Assembly (NCBI GenBank): GCA_914767715.1
Contig: OU612068.1
Coordinates: 11,964,001 to 12,028,000 of the forward strand
Origin: Membranipora membranacea
Lineage: Eukaryota; Bryozoa; Gymnolaemata; Cheilostomatida; Membraniporidae
Direction of reading: 5' to 3'
Length of the DNA stretch: 64,000 bases
Positions 37,201 to 47,607 of this stretch are shown here, piece after piece. Numbering within the stretch: position 1 is the first letter of the stretch; each line of letters starts with the position of its first letter. The notes beneath the pieces are model-generated. The model was given only the letters and a program-made list of their open reading frames with translations. It had not been told where the DNA came from and ran no database searches. Made by a program: the position numbers and the translations under genes.

Positions 37201-38020
37201 GACACTTTTCAAGAAGGACGATTCCTCTAGTTCAAGTTTTTGGGTTATCAAAACAGGTGTTCCAAGGTGGCAAAACACAGTTTCGCCTTTTCCCGATTTG
37301 AATACTGACCTTTGCTTCAATGAGAAACCTCTCCATCAGAAGAGAGAACTGCAAAGACGGCTAATTTTTTCAAGGCAGTTTATAGTAATCCTATCCAATC
37401 CATGCTTGATGTGAAAACTGTCATAATTATTCTTAGACAAGCATTAACTTATTGACAACATATTTACAACTATAGAATTTGTTCACAAATGCCATGATAC
37501 TTTGTGTGATACCACTGATCTAATTTTGAAATATATTAACTGATAGATGGTTTTCATTGCTAGTACCCAATAGTGATTAGGAATTATCTGCTATCTAGTT
37601 GTCTCAAGATTTGAGCTCCCACTCCTGGCTGTTTTTCCCCGAACAATATGATTTTTGTGTTGATCTAGATAATGCCATAGTGTCATCTTCTGACGCATGA
37701 CCATCATCTTATGGACCAGACAACTCAGTGGCCAGAGGAGATCCCAGCAAAAACATTTTTTGGAAAGTCCTGCTTTAGATCATGATGTTGCCACATGCTT
37801 ATGCTTCTAACCTAAAATAAAGATTCTAAAGAATGTTTATTATACTACGATGATACGATTGATATGATACAAATACAAAATGATAGATGTTGAAATAACG
37901 CCTAATACTCATGTCTTATTTCATTTTGTAGATGATGACATCACCAAAAGGAGTAAGAGGTTTATAGTAATTGAAGAGGATATCATGCTCATAGTAATTG
38001 AAGACATAGTAATTGGCTGA
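34281..38020 (+). CDS. BRICHOS-like type II membrane protein with furin-type site, copy 2 (complete, 5 exons)
   Basis: Exons: 34281-34373, 34696-34902, 35331-35420, 36849-37095 and 37932-38020 (TGA at 38018-38020). All junctions keep frame and give 241 residues. The start lies in a strong Kozak context (GCCATGG). Order: 31-residue basic N-terminus, Ser-rich stretch, transmembrane segment (LVLTLLLTITVSAVIYLSVG, about residues 50-69), acidic linker, and a region with GQCYLLPV and DECHSGYRW cysteines. Next comes KRSKR, a consensus proprotein-convertase site, then a 20-residue tail very rich in Ile and Val (FIVIEEDIMLIVIEDIVIG). Type II anchor, two-cysteine domain, dibasic cleavage and a short C-terminal peptide is the layout of BRICHOS precursors. 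In that family the domain chaperones a beta-prone segment. The exon 4 donor (GTCATC) is weak. An AATAAA lies at 38302-38307. Confidence 0.72.
35507..35720. repeat. 63-bp tandem repeat inside intron 3 of BRICHOS copy 2
   Basis: Units start at 35507, 35570 and 35633. Each has ATAATTAAAG, then CCAACCTCC and CTTTTTGGAGG, which can pair as a short stem. The third unit is interrupted and the pattern fades by about 35780. Confidence 0.8.
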
Positions 38021-39989
38021 AGATCAGGACTGGCAGCTGCGTATCACTTTTAAAAAAGGACAAATGTAAATGGGATATTAAAGGAACATTTTCCCATCAT
38101 GAATATTGGTAATGCATCATCTGGTAGCAGACATTTTTAATTCCCTCAGTTGCTCGGATATTTCCGATCTATCAGCACATCTTCGCAGAACACACTGGGA
38201 TATAAAACATATTGCATTTTTTATGGCTACAATATACAATCCTTTTGAGGCTGAATCATTAATTATACTGCGTGTTTTATTGTCTTTGTACAAACGATTT
38301 TAATAAATTAAAATAGCAGTTGCATTGAATAAGATCAATTGTATGCAATGTTCATCTAGACTTTAGACGATCTTAAGAGCTTAAAATGCAACAAATCTTA
38401 AGTTCTCAGACTGATTCATGCAGAAAGACTAGTTTCACTGTAATCAAAGGTTTCCTTACCATGAATGCCATACCGCAAGTCAATTATACTTAAGATCAAA
38501 CGAAAAACTCTATATTATAACAGCGTTTGTTTTGAAGCACTGAGCATTAATTTGAGTTATTTTCACAGAGGTGCCAGCAATTTCGAGTTATTATCTTCAA
38601 TGAGTTGGCTCCATCTTTTTTTCGCTGTGAAATAATCTAATGTTTCCAAAATCGTGGCAAAGACAAAGGCATGACATCAACTCTGACATAACTTGATGTC
38701 AATATTTGGTAAAAAAATGGGTGAACATCTGGCATCAGATATTAGGCAATGATGATGATGATTAGCATTCCTAAAACCATGCTGCTGAGGAAATCAGGCT
38801 GTCATAATTTCTGATATGATTGGACATACAGTTATGATCGTTTTATATAGCCATATAAAGAGAGCACATTGTATCAGAAAAAAGGGATATAATCATTGTT
38901 TTTTGCTCAGGTACAATACCTCTATTTATTTCCCCATTTTTGTTTATGAATCATGCTTTCTTGCTAGCTCCAAAACCCTGCTTCAAAACGTGATACTCAC
39001 CATGAATAACCACTCAAAATGTAGCTCAAAACCTGAATTTTAATATATGTCATTTCTGTCAAATCCTAAGCATTGCAAACTTTTTTACAGGCCTGGAAAG
39101 AGCACCAATAGAAATTTCCACCATTTTTACTGCACATTTTGATTGCCAACATGGACACCATCGAAGGCTATAAATGCATTATGCTTCAGATTTTATATCA
39201 TTTTATATTTTTTGAATTTCAAATCTTTACATATTTGAGAATATTTCCATAGTATTCCGCAACTCACCAATGCAATAGCTCGGCTTTCCAGCTTGTTTTT
39301 GATCAAATTTGTAATTTATTTTCCTTCGAGCAGTGGTTCAACAGGCCCATTATTGGTCAAATAGGGGTGTTGTACCTAATAGGGGCGCGAGAATTGACCA
39401 TGATTCATCAAAAACGTTCCTACAAAAACTCAATAAGTACCCTTGCGGGGCGTGAAATTGGGAGGTGATCCGTCAATAACCTGACCGGCCATCATTGTCT
39501 CTTCTACATCAGTCCGTTTACGACTCAAAACTCCTACCGTCAGGTTTTTTCCCACAATGGTCTCTCATATGGTAGCTGTTTATACCTCAGTTTACAGATC
39601 TTCAGCCATCCTGATCATATTCATATGAGTCATCAGCGACAGCTCGGTTTGTCTACAGACATACAAAGCGATATAATTAGAGTTACAATGCAATTTGAAC
39701 ATAGTATTTGGGAGTAACTTTTCCTTGTATCGCGGGGAGATAACTCCAAATAATGCACCTTAGATATGGAATTCGGGCGTTCACTGATAAACGGGAGTGC
39801 AGCTATGGCCTCCAAAATGATGTAAAAGAGGCTCTCAGTTATTCATCATTTATAGACGCCTAGTATGAGGCTGGTAGGGAAGAGGACAAAGCATGCCTGA
39901 ACTTGCCCGACATGTACAAATACATTTAGGGTTACCACCAGCTGATGTAGTATACGAGGTTAAGGATAAGAATAACCATGTTTAAGGTT
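38021..39989. other. 3' flank and intergenic stretch
   Basis: It contains the poly(A) signal of BRICHOS copy 2 (38302-38307) and the second copy of a dispersed non-coding block (38400-38610). Otherwise nothing is supported. Confidence 0.45.
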
Positions 39990-40660
39990 TAGAGTTCAGA
40001 TATTGGGGCCTTGGGGCATGCAATGTAGGGTTTCACAATTAAAAATTGGGGTTTGAGGGTGACATTTTGGGGTTTGTGTGGACCAAAATTTGGGGTTCGA
40101 GATTCGAATTTTGAGGTTTAATACTTAAAATTAGGGGCTGGTTGGTGGTGGGGGTGTTGGTCAGGATTTGAGGTTAAAGGCTCACATTGTTGGGTTGAGG
40201 AGATAGTTTTTGGGTTTGGGTATCGTAATTTGGGATCTGGGGGTCAGAATTTGGGACTAAAGGGTCAAAATAAGGGGTTTTAGGTTTCAAATTAATGGGT
40301 TTGAGACTGAAACTTTGGGGTTTGAGACTCAACATTTGGGCGTCATGATGGGGGATTTAAGGCTCACAATATAGGGTTTGAGAGACAATTTTTGAGTTGA
40401 GGCGACAATTTTGGGGTTTATGGCTCAAATTATGGGGTGTGACAGTCCAAAATTTGGGTTTGAGGGTCACATTGTGGGGTTTGTGGATCAACTTTTGGGG
40501 TTTATACTCAACATTTTGGGTTTCGGGGTCATGATTTTGGGGTTAAACACCCACAATATGGGGTTTAGGAGAAAAACCTGGGGTTTGGGACTCAAATTTG
40601 GCGGTCTTGGCATCAAGATTACGGGTTTGGGGTCTTAATTCAGGACCAGCGGGTCTAAAT
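39990..40660 (+). repeat. degenerate G-rich minisatellite
   Basis: Around 20 loosely repeated units of roughly 25-35 bp carry TTTGGGGTTTGAG followed by a CTCAA-type segment. G-runs are almost all on the plus strand, so it is strongly strand-asymmetric. The plus-strand frame 40411-40638 is a by-product (Gly/Phe/Leu repeats). Confidence 0.8.
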
Positions 40661-41009
40661 TAGGGCTATAAATAACGTTGCAATACTATGGCTCAGAGTT
40701 TCAGAAACAAGGCTTAAGATTGGATGTTCTGGACAGCAGTCTTAAGCCTGAGAGACCCATGTTTAGCTTTGATGTCAAAAAGGTGAGAATCATGCATGAC
40801 AGTTAGAAACTGTGTGGTATGGGAGCATATATGACACTATATACCCTATCCATCACTGCTTATACTAACTCCCAATATGATTGTGCTACAGCCAAAAATT
40901 CATAATCCTCCAGACTATATACTAGAAAGACATCCCAATACCCCCACAGCATCCCCCACACTTCAAGTCAGTGGCGTATATTATCACTCACGGCCCACGG
41001 AGTTCCGTG

Positions 41010-41110
41010 AGTGGCTGAATAGCTCAGTGTGTAGAGCGTCCGCTTTATAATCACTGGTAATAAGATTGTTGTGGGTTCGAATCCCATCAAGGGCAGTCTT
41101 TTTTCAAATG
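41010..41110 (+). mobile_element. tRNA-derived SINE head
   Basis: AGCTCAGTGTGTAGAGC (A box, 41021-41037) and GGGTTCGAATCCC (perfect B box, 41073-41085) are followed by a T-run at 41099-41104. The ends do not form an acceptor stem, so it is a SINE rather than a tRNA gene. The body probably continues to about 41360. Confidence 0.7.
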
Positions 41111-41251
41111 GGTGCTTTATAACTGGAGCATTTTTACCGTAATCTTCTACTGTTATTGAGTTGTTTTCTGAAAGTACCCAACAGCTCAGTGAGCTATTGA
41201 AATACCTCTCTGCTTGTACTATTTTGCTACCGATATGCAAAAATTTCCGTG

Positions 41252-41326
41252 GTGGGAGGGCGCTTAAGCGCCCCTCCCACACCCTCCCCGCCACGCCTAC
41301 GGCGTGTGGATCGGGCTGCGCCCGAT
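41252..41326. repeat. cluster of three perfect or near-perfect GC-rich hairpins
   Basis: 41252-41280 is a near-perfect palindrome centred on GCGCTTAAGCGC. 41292-41306 is CACGCC-TAC-GGCGTG. 41310-41326 is ATCGGGC-TGC-GCCCGAT. All three sit within 75 bases just after a SINE head in AT-rich DNA. Confidence 0.9.
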
Positions 41327-41548
41327 TATTAAGCTCATCTCTGAAAAGTCAGTGAGTGAAATTTTTTAGAATATACGCCCCTGCTTCAAGTACCACCAGC
41401 ACCTACCTTTGGCTTCTACCTGTGCCATCAGCTAATCATACCATTCATTGCATTGCTCACTAGTTGTGAAGTTTTAGTATTAATTATTGTTTTGGTTGAT
41501 TATCTGCATTCCCTGCAGTGCTACTATTAGGTACAACACCTCTATACG

Positions 41549-41605
41549 ACCACGACCACCACCATCACCACGACCACCACCACCATCACCACCACCACCA
41601 CCCCA
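41549..41605 (+). repeat. (ACC)n microsatellite
   Basis: CAC/ACC trinucleotides with occasional ATC and ACG variants. Confidence 0.9.
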
Positions 41606-41699
41606 CACAACCATGCAAAAAGCTATATTCAGACAAATGGAGTAAGCTAAATATATACTAAACCTGACAGTCCTACTCTAAAATAAAATGGTTTAAAAC

Positions 41700-42370
41700 T
41701 AGATTTTTGTGTTAATGTTAAATATTTGGGAGTCCTCTTTAATAACAAAGTACTTTTTGAAAATCATGTCAATAATGTTGTATCTAAAGCAAATCAGAGG
41801 ATGTTTGTCATCAGAACTTTCCAGTATCAGAGCACAAAGCCTTTAGCCTGCATGTTATTTAAGGTTTTATTGTATCCATTCTCACCTTCTGCCTACCTAT
41901 TTTGTTCATTAGTATTTATTCACAAGACAAGAAAGCTCTGAGAAAGTTTTTTAATCAGGGTGACAGACTAGATCTCAATATTGGGGACCTTGATTATTCC
42001 AGATCAAAACAAACAAATAATTTGGCCCTGCAGATAATACATGATGACAAACATTTATTAAACAATTTTCTTGAGAAACTCCCCTCAGGCAGATATTGCA
42101 GCCTTAAATACAGAACTGCCTTGGGTAAAAACTCAAACAAAACTTTTTTTATCCCCTAAAAGTCAGACTTTACTTTACTCGTCTTTTATATTTCTTGTTG
42201 GTATTCCCTACTCATGTAACAGTATAATCACTCAATCTTGCAGCATACCTAGGTTAGTGACAAAATAAACCAACCAACCATTTCTATAGTTTCAGATAGG
42301 AAGACTACAAATTACACTTTTTATAAGTTAATTATTAAAAGATTTTTTCTGAAAGCCCTGTACGATTATA
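41700..42370 (+). mobile_element. non-LTR retrotransposon C-terminal fragment
   Basis: KYLGVLFNNKVLFENHV is the post-catalytic 'LGV' segment of reverse transcriptases. It is followed after a frame change by a long C-terminal region (41902-42159) with short exon-free frames and several stops. It is 5'-truncated and decayed. Confidence 0.65.
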
Positions 42371-42393
42371 ATATCATGCCATGCTGATTACAT

Positions 42394-43016
42394 GTGTTTC
42401 ATTTGTTTCATATGGTGGGAGAAAAAGTCAGACCGCTAACCTATGTGCTCACAAATCTCAAGCGCTCAGAGTTACCAAAAGATCTCCTTGTGCTATTCTA
42501 CACAGGCTGCATTAGACCTAAAATGACATATGGCTGCCCTGCATGGTACCCTATGCTCAGTTCAACATCGAAATAGCAGCTCTTATCGCTTGAGAAATTG
42601 GCGCTCAAAATTATCAGTCCAGCATCAGGTGATTGCCATGACAGAGTATCTGCCTTCGAACTCACACCACTGGATGACTATATCGACCAGCAATGCAGGA
42701 AGTACATAGACAAAATCAAAATGCTTGATCGTCATTGCCTGCACAAGCTGCTACCCAAACCACAAGCTGAAACTCGACGATCTGCACGGCCGAAGCCGGC
42801 CACCAACTGCAGAACCAAATTACGCAAAAAACACATTGTTACTGATATGCTGGCAATGACATCATCTTACATAGAATAGATTTTTACTCTTTGAAAATTA
42901 TTTTTACTGAACCTTTTAAACACAATCTTTTTTAATACAAGGTGTCACTTTTTATGTAACGAGACTTTAACACTCTGTGTGCAAATCAATAATCAGAATA
43001 AAGATAATAATAATAA
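42394..43016 (+). mobile_element. Jockey/Rex-type non-LTR retrotransposon 3' end
   Basis: GCIRPKMTYGCPAWYP, LEKLALKII and the following basic C-terminus are typical of the end of this family's polyprotein. A stop codon at about 42574 splits it. It ends with AATAAAGATAATAATAATAA at 42996-43015, the usual trinucleotide-tail type of 3' end. It is 5'-truncated and immediately follows another remnant. Confidence 0.75.
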
Positions 43017-43722
43017 CTTGCATATATTCAACAATCATACCGTTATTTTTGGGCCGTTTGCATTAGAAATTTTGGTAGATTTTACAACTATCCAGAATTC
43101 AAAGGTGGTCTGAACTTTATGATTTTGGTTTTGCCATTTAGCTTTTTGTTGCGTTTTTCCAGCAAGTAATGTCAATCCTGAATTTTTTTGAATCATTTTA
43201 TCATAACTAACTCAATTTGTGGTGCCTCAGCTATCAGCTATACTTTGACAGCATGGTTACTGCCAGAATAAAGTTACATTCAGAGGTTTTCAGTTAGATG
43301 TCAATCAATTGAGAAACAGCTGTACTTTCTACAAATTTGATGACTTAATTTGGGCACATTGCAATCTCTCCACTTCTAACTCATTTATGCAACATCTAAG
43401 ATCATGATATAAAAAGAGTACATCTGACAGATTTTTATTAGTACATAACAATTTAATGAGTTTGCACGTTTCAAAAACGAACCTAAAGCGGATAATGTTA
43501 ACAGTTCGGTTACTAGTGGAATCAAGTAACATTGAATTATACCTTACAGCAGTTTTGTGTTACATGCCAATCAAATTGAGGAATAGCATGCACTTCTTCT
43601 TTGAATGACTGTCCACTTTCAATCATTATTTGTGCAAAGCCTGTCGTGTGGGAGACTTCTACAAAGAAGGAACACTCAAACTATTTTATCAACCAGCTGT
43701 AGAAAGGTGTCAAAAAGAGATC
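43017..43722. other. upstream region of the PAN/discoidin gene
   Basis: It should contain the promoter and 5' UTR. The frame open from 43630 has no ATG before 43723. No clear TATA box was identified. Confidence 0.4.
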
Positions 43723-46700
43723 ATGGATTTAAATGGTTTCACAGTTGTCTGGTCATTTGTCATCGCTGGTAAGAAATTTTGTTTCTTTGTTCGGCTATAT
43801 GGAACATTTTACTCTTATCGTGATTATGATGCAACAAAGTATTCATTACAATTCACAGCATTGAGAAGAATAGAATTTTTGAATTCTTAAAAAAACTGTT
43901 AGCTCCATTTGTGTCTGTTGTTTGTTGTCTGTTGTTGGGATTGCATAATATTGTCTGAGTGCTTGATGAGATGTTATTACATGTTATTCGTTATGCTCCA
44001 AGAAGACTCTTTGATACCAGCATCATATGTTGAAGAAACATGTTTCTATGTATGTGAAGTGAACAATTCCGTCAAAATGTTTTAACTAAAACATGTATTA
44101 TAATTGTATTTCGCATGTCCAATAATTTTCATGATAATGTGTTTTATGAGCATGGACTATTCACACAAGCATGAGGTCATGTTTGAAACAAGAGATTCAT
44201 AATAAGGTTTTGCTTGATAATATACTCAACATACCCTGATGAAATAAAAATAACAGGGAAAGTACTGAATAAAAGATAACAGTGTGATTAAAATTTCATA
44301 TTTTGGTGGTCTTCTACAAAGTCACTCTTTGAACTTATTCTGGTGTAGTGTGTTGTTTTAAATTTATCTGGAATTATTCTACAGAAACTATAGATACACC
44401 ACTTGCACTACCACATACAATCTTCTGGTGATGCTTTTCAATAGGTAGCCCATTTTTGTCCTACAACCGAAGTGATCATTGTCATTAGTTGCAATAATTA
44501 ATCCACTGATGCATAAACAAAGGTTTCATGTTTAAATAAGGTGGAATAAAAAAAAATTGTTGCTCTCTTTTGCTGGCAATGATACATTCCAAGAGAAATA
44601 TTTATTGATGATGTTTTGCTAACAGAATGATTTATTTTCCATTGCAGCCTTTTATGCGGCAGTAGAGCCGAAGCAGAGATTCAGCACTGTTGAGTATTCC
44701 AGTACCTTCTGCAAGAAGCCAGCACTGAGTCTTACTGATACCGAAGCTAGAACCTCCATAGAATGTGGTACTCACTGTTATGCCGCAGATATGTGTGCTG
44801 GGTTCAGATTCAATGAAGCATCCCTAACTTGCGAGTTCTATGAAGGATGTTTGGCAGAAGTGAACACATCTAGGAATTTAGTCACACAGAACAGAGTTTA
44901 TGTTCAACTATTCTGTGAAAATGTGGCTTTGCTTTGGGTAAGTATGCTTCATCTAAATTACTGATGTAAGAAATTTATTACTCTGTTTACATAAAAGCTA
45001 TGAGAGTCCTTGAAACCAGAGGAGGGTTGTGAGGTACACTGGGCCCTTAAATGAGGTACATTTTATAAATTGATAAATTGAATTATTGCAGCCCAGCCAA
45101 AATATTTCAATCTCAGGGAGCCCATATAGTTATGATTATTCTATGTTGATAACACAAAAGGGGCAGGACCGCCCTAGCTGTTAAACAGCATAGTATACTA
45201 AATAATTTGATTTTCAGGATGAAACAAAGACTTTCGAATGTCAACCATAATGCACTATGTCTGTGTTTTACACTGCGTATTTACCCTGTGTTTCGTCATC
45301 TTTGGCCTGTGCGGGTGGCAGGTGTTTGCTTGATCCCAAGTTCCACCAATTTCCATCATTGCGCTCAATCTTCAGCATCAGCCTAGACAATTGTAGCCCC
45401 AAAGAGATATTATTAAACTGAAAGCTAGCTGTTGGTGGCTTCTGGACTATTGTGAAATATCTGTATTAAACTGTTGCCAACATGTTTATGAGTCAATCTT
45501 TTCCATCAAATTGACAAACTTTTCTGATTCAGTGTTTCTGGAAAGATCAAACTCAGCTCGTGTCTCATTAGCAACAACATTCTAATTTCCAGATAAACCA
45601 GTCACTGGTCCACTGATGCAGAGAGATGGATATGGAAATATAAGTGTGATAACTGATGGACAGTGGATGAATTCTTACATAGGTTACGGTGGTCTAGAGA
45701 TGTCCGAGGTATACACATCTTCATTAGAACCCGATGAGATGTGGTTTGAGGTGGATCTGATTGATGAGTACCTGGTCTGTGCTGTGAATATCTACAGCAG
45801 AAGTGGTATGTGTGAGAATATATTATTGTTCACAGTTTATTCTCCAAATTGAAAAATTGAATTTATATTTACTTAGATGCTTCGGTTGTCCTATAAGTCT
45901 ATATTGGCACTATCTCAGTATAAGAATCTGGTTAAATAATGGCAAAGGGTGCCATCTTCATAAAGGGGAGGAGTAGGGGTTGCGTGCAACATTAACAATT
46001 CATTATTTTACTCCATCTTTGAGTTTCTGTAAAGCAGCAAATAAACGTAATGCGTTTTGTCAATGATATGGAAAAAATTAATTTTGGCTCACTTTTTCAT
46101 GCCTATGCATCTTGCTTATTTTCAAAGCCTCCAATTAAATGGTTTTTTAAGTTGTCATATATATCTAATGAGTTACGATTGAAAGCAGTTCAAAATATTT
46201 AAAATATAAAACATCACCTATGACTATTTTTCGTAGATTACTACCCTTACTTATCCTCATGACATTATTACAACTTGTTAATAATAAGAAAACTATTAAT
46301 TTATTTGCTGATTAAATCATAAATGACATATAAGAGCATGCATGAAACAGATATCGTAATTCATCAGGAGAATTTGGTAAAGATTTTGTCATCTTGTAGG
46401 GCAGTTCTATTAAATGACTGATGGTCTGATGGTATTGTGAGTTCATTGGGCAAAACAAATATAAAAAAAATCAAAATTGTGGAAAATTGAATTTTAGTTT
46501 TTTTAGATACATTAGCACGGATCATTATAGTGGATCATAGTGGTCAGGGGGAGGCAACAAATCACTATGATCCACTAAGATTTAAATTTTTGGACTTTGC
46601 CCCAGTTTTACTGTTATTAGGTTCACAGGCTGTTTTATTTCATATGCACTAATGACTTTTCAGCCAGGGATCTTTCAAAATTTTTTTAAAGAAATGCTCG

Positions 46701-46986
46701 GATTAAATAAAGCAAGCTTAGTAAGAGCATACTTAATTTGTTTACCTGACTCTTTGAAGGTGCCCGCAGAGGAGAGATGAGAATATCTGTGTACAGTGAG
46801 GATGGTGTTAATGTACCTTCTGCTGATAGAGAATGCGGATACCATCCAGGAGAGCTTGCCTTCCCTTGGCAGCTTATTGAATGTCACACTCCTCTAAGAG
46901 GTCAATATGTGAGAGCAGATTTGCTCTGGGTAGGGGGCACTGACACTAGACTTGCACTTTACGAGTTCCTCATTTATGGCTACTAA
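43723..46986 (+). CDS. secreted PAN/apple plus discoidin (galactose-binding-like) protein
   Basis: Exons: 43723-43768, 44648-44937, 45593-45805 and 46760-46986 (TAA at the end). Exons 1 and 2 join in phase 1 to give a signal peptide (MDLNGFTVVWSFVIAAFYAA). Exon 2 then encodes a PAN/apple-like module with six to seven cysteines (IECGTHCYAADMCAGFRF, CEFYEGC, QLFCEN). Exons 3-4 encode a discoidin/F5-8C or fucolectin-like sandwich (WFEVDL, VNIYSR, RISVYSEDGVN, YVRADLLWVGG, YEFLIYGY). Such modules usually bind glycans or proteins outside the cell, and pairings of PAN with discoidin suggest a lectin-like secreted protein. The exon 2/exon 3 junction does not keep frame: exon 2 ends in phase 0 but exon 3 needs one extra base. 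A short missed exon in the 655-bp intron, or damage, is implied. ATTAAA at 47188-47193 may be the poly(A) signal. Confidence 0.72.
46528..46578. repeat. short inverted repeat in the last intron of the PAN/discoidin gene
   Basis: TAGTGGATCATAGTG and CACTATGATCCACTA form a perfect 15-bp stem around a roughly 20-base loop. Confidence 0.8.
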
Positions 46987-47607
46987 GTTGCATTAAATTG
47001 GAAATTACATCTCAGACATGCCCTGAAATGTGTGCTCTATGAAAACTATACCGCTAAAAGATATAATGGTCGAATAATGTATGAAATATCCCAGCCCATT
47101 TACATATCTGGTTTTTGTAGTTTTGACAGTATCGTTAATATGGTTTACATCCAAGATTAGATATAGTTAATGTATAGTGACGGCTGAATTAAAGTTCAGG
47201 GATCATAATAATATCATAACTCATCAAACAAGTATCTGTGTGAGATATTCAGAAGATCAATATTTTAATGATGAAATGTAATATGATTTAATGTTATTGT
47301 TCTACGTTTGAACCCGCTGTTGACAAATTTATCTCTGAAAGAAATGATGCTGGAAGCAATTGAAAGGAGAGTTTTATCTGATAATACTGTCAATATTTAC
47401 CCTGCATTACTTTAACACTGCATTATTAATTAGAAAACTTTATGTAAATCTCAATGTTTTTGAAGACCTTGTGACGTTGTAAATTTACCTCATCAGTACA
47501 CTAATATTCAATAATTTGGAAACAGTTGTAATGCAACTTGATGATAAAGCAGTTTAACTATTCTGTTTTTTAAGTAATATACTTCTGCATATTATAGCAT
47601 ATAGCAT
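46987..47607. other. 3' flank, no further gene recognised
   Basis: Only the possible ATTAAA poly(A) signal at 47188 was noted. Confidence 0.4.

Noticed and set aside
40411-40638. 75-residue Gly-rich frame
   Set aside because: It is produced by the G-rich minisatellite, with no splice or start context.
41009-41097. A functional tRNA gene
   Set aside because: A and B boxes are good, but the acceptor and anticodon stems do not form. It fits a tRNA-derived SINE.
40968-41294. 108-residue minus-strand frame
   Set aside because: It is the antisense of the SINE and hairpin cluster. The GFEPTT-like run is the usual artefact of translating a B box.
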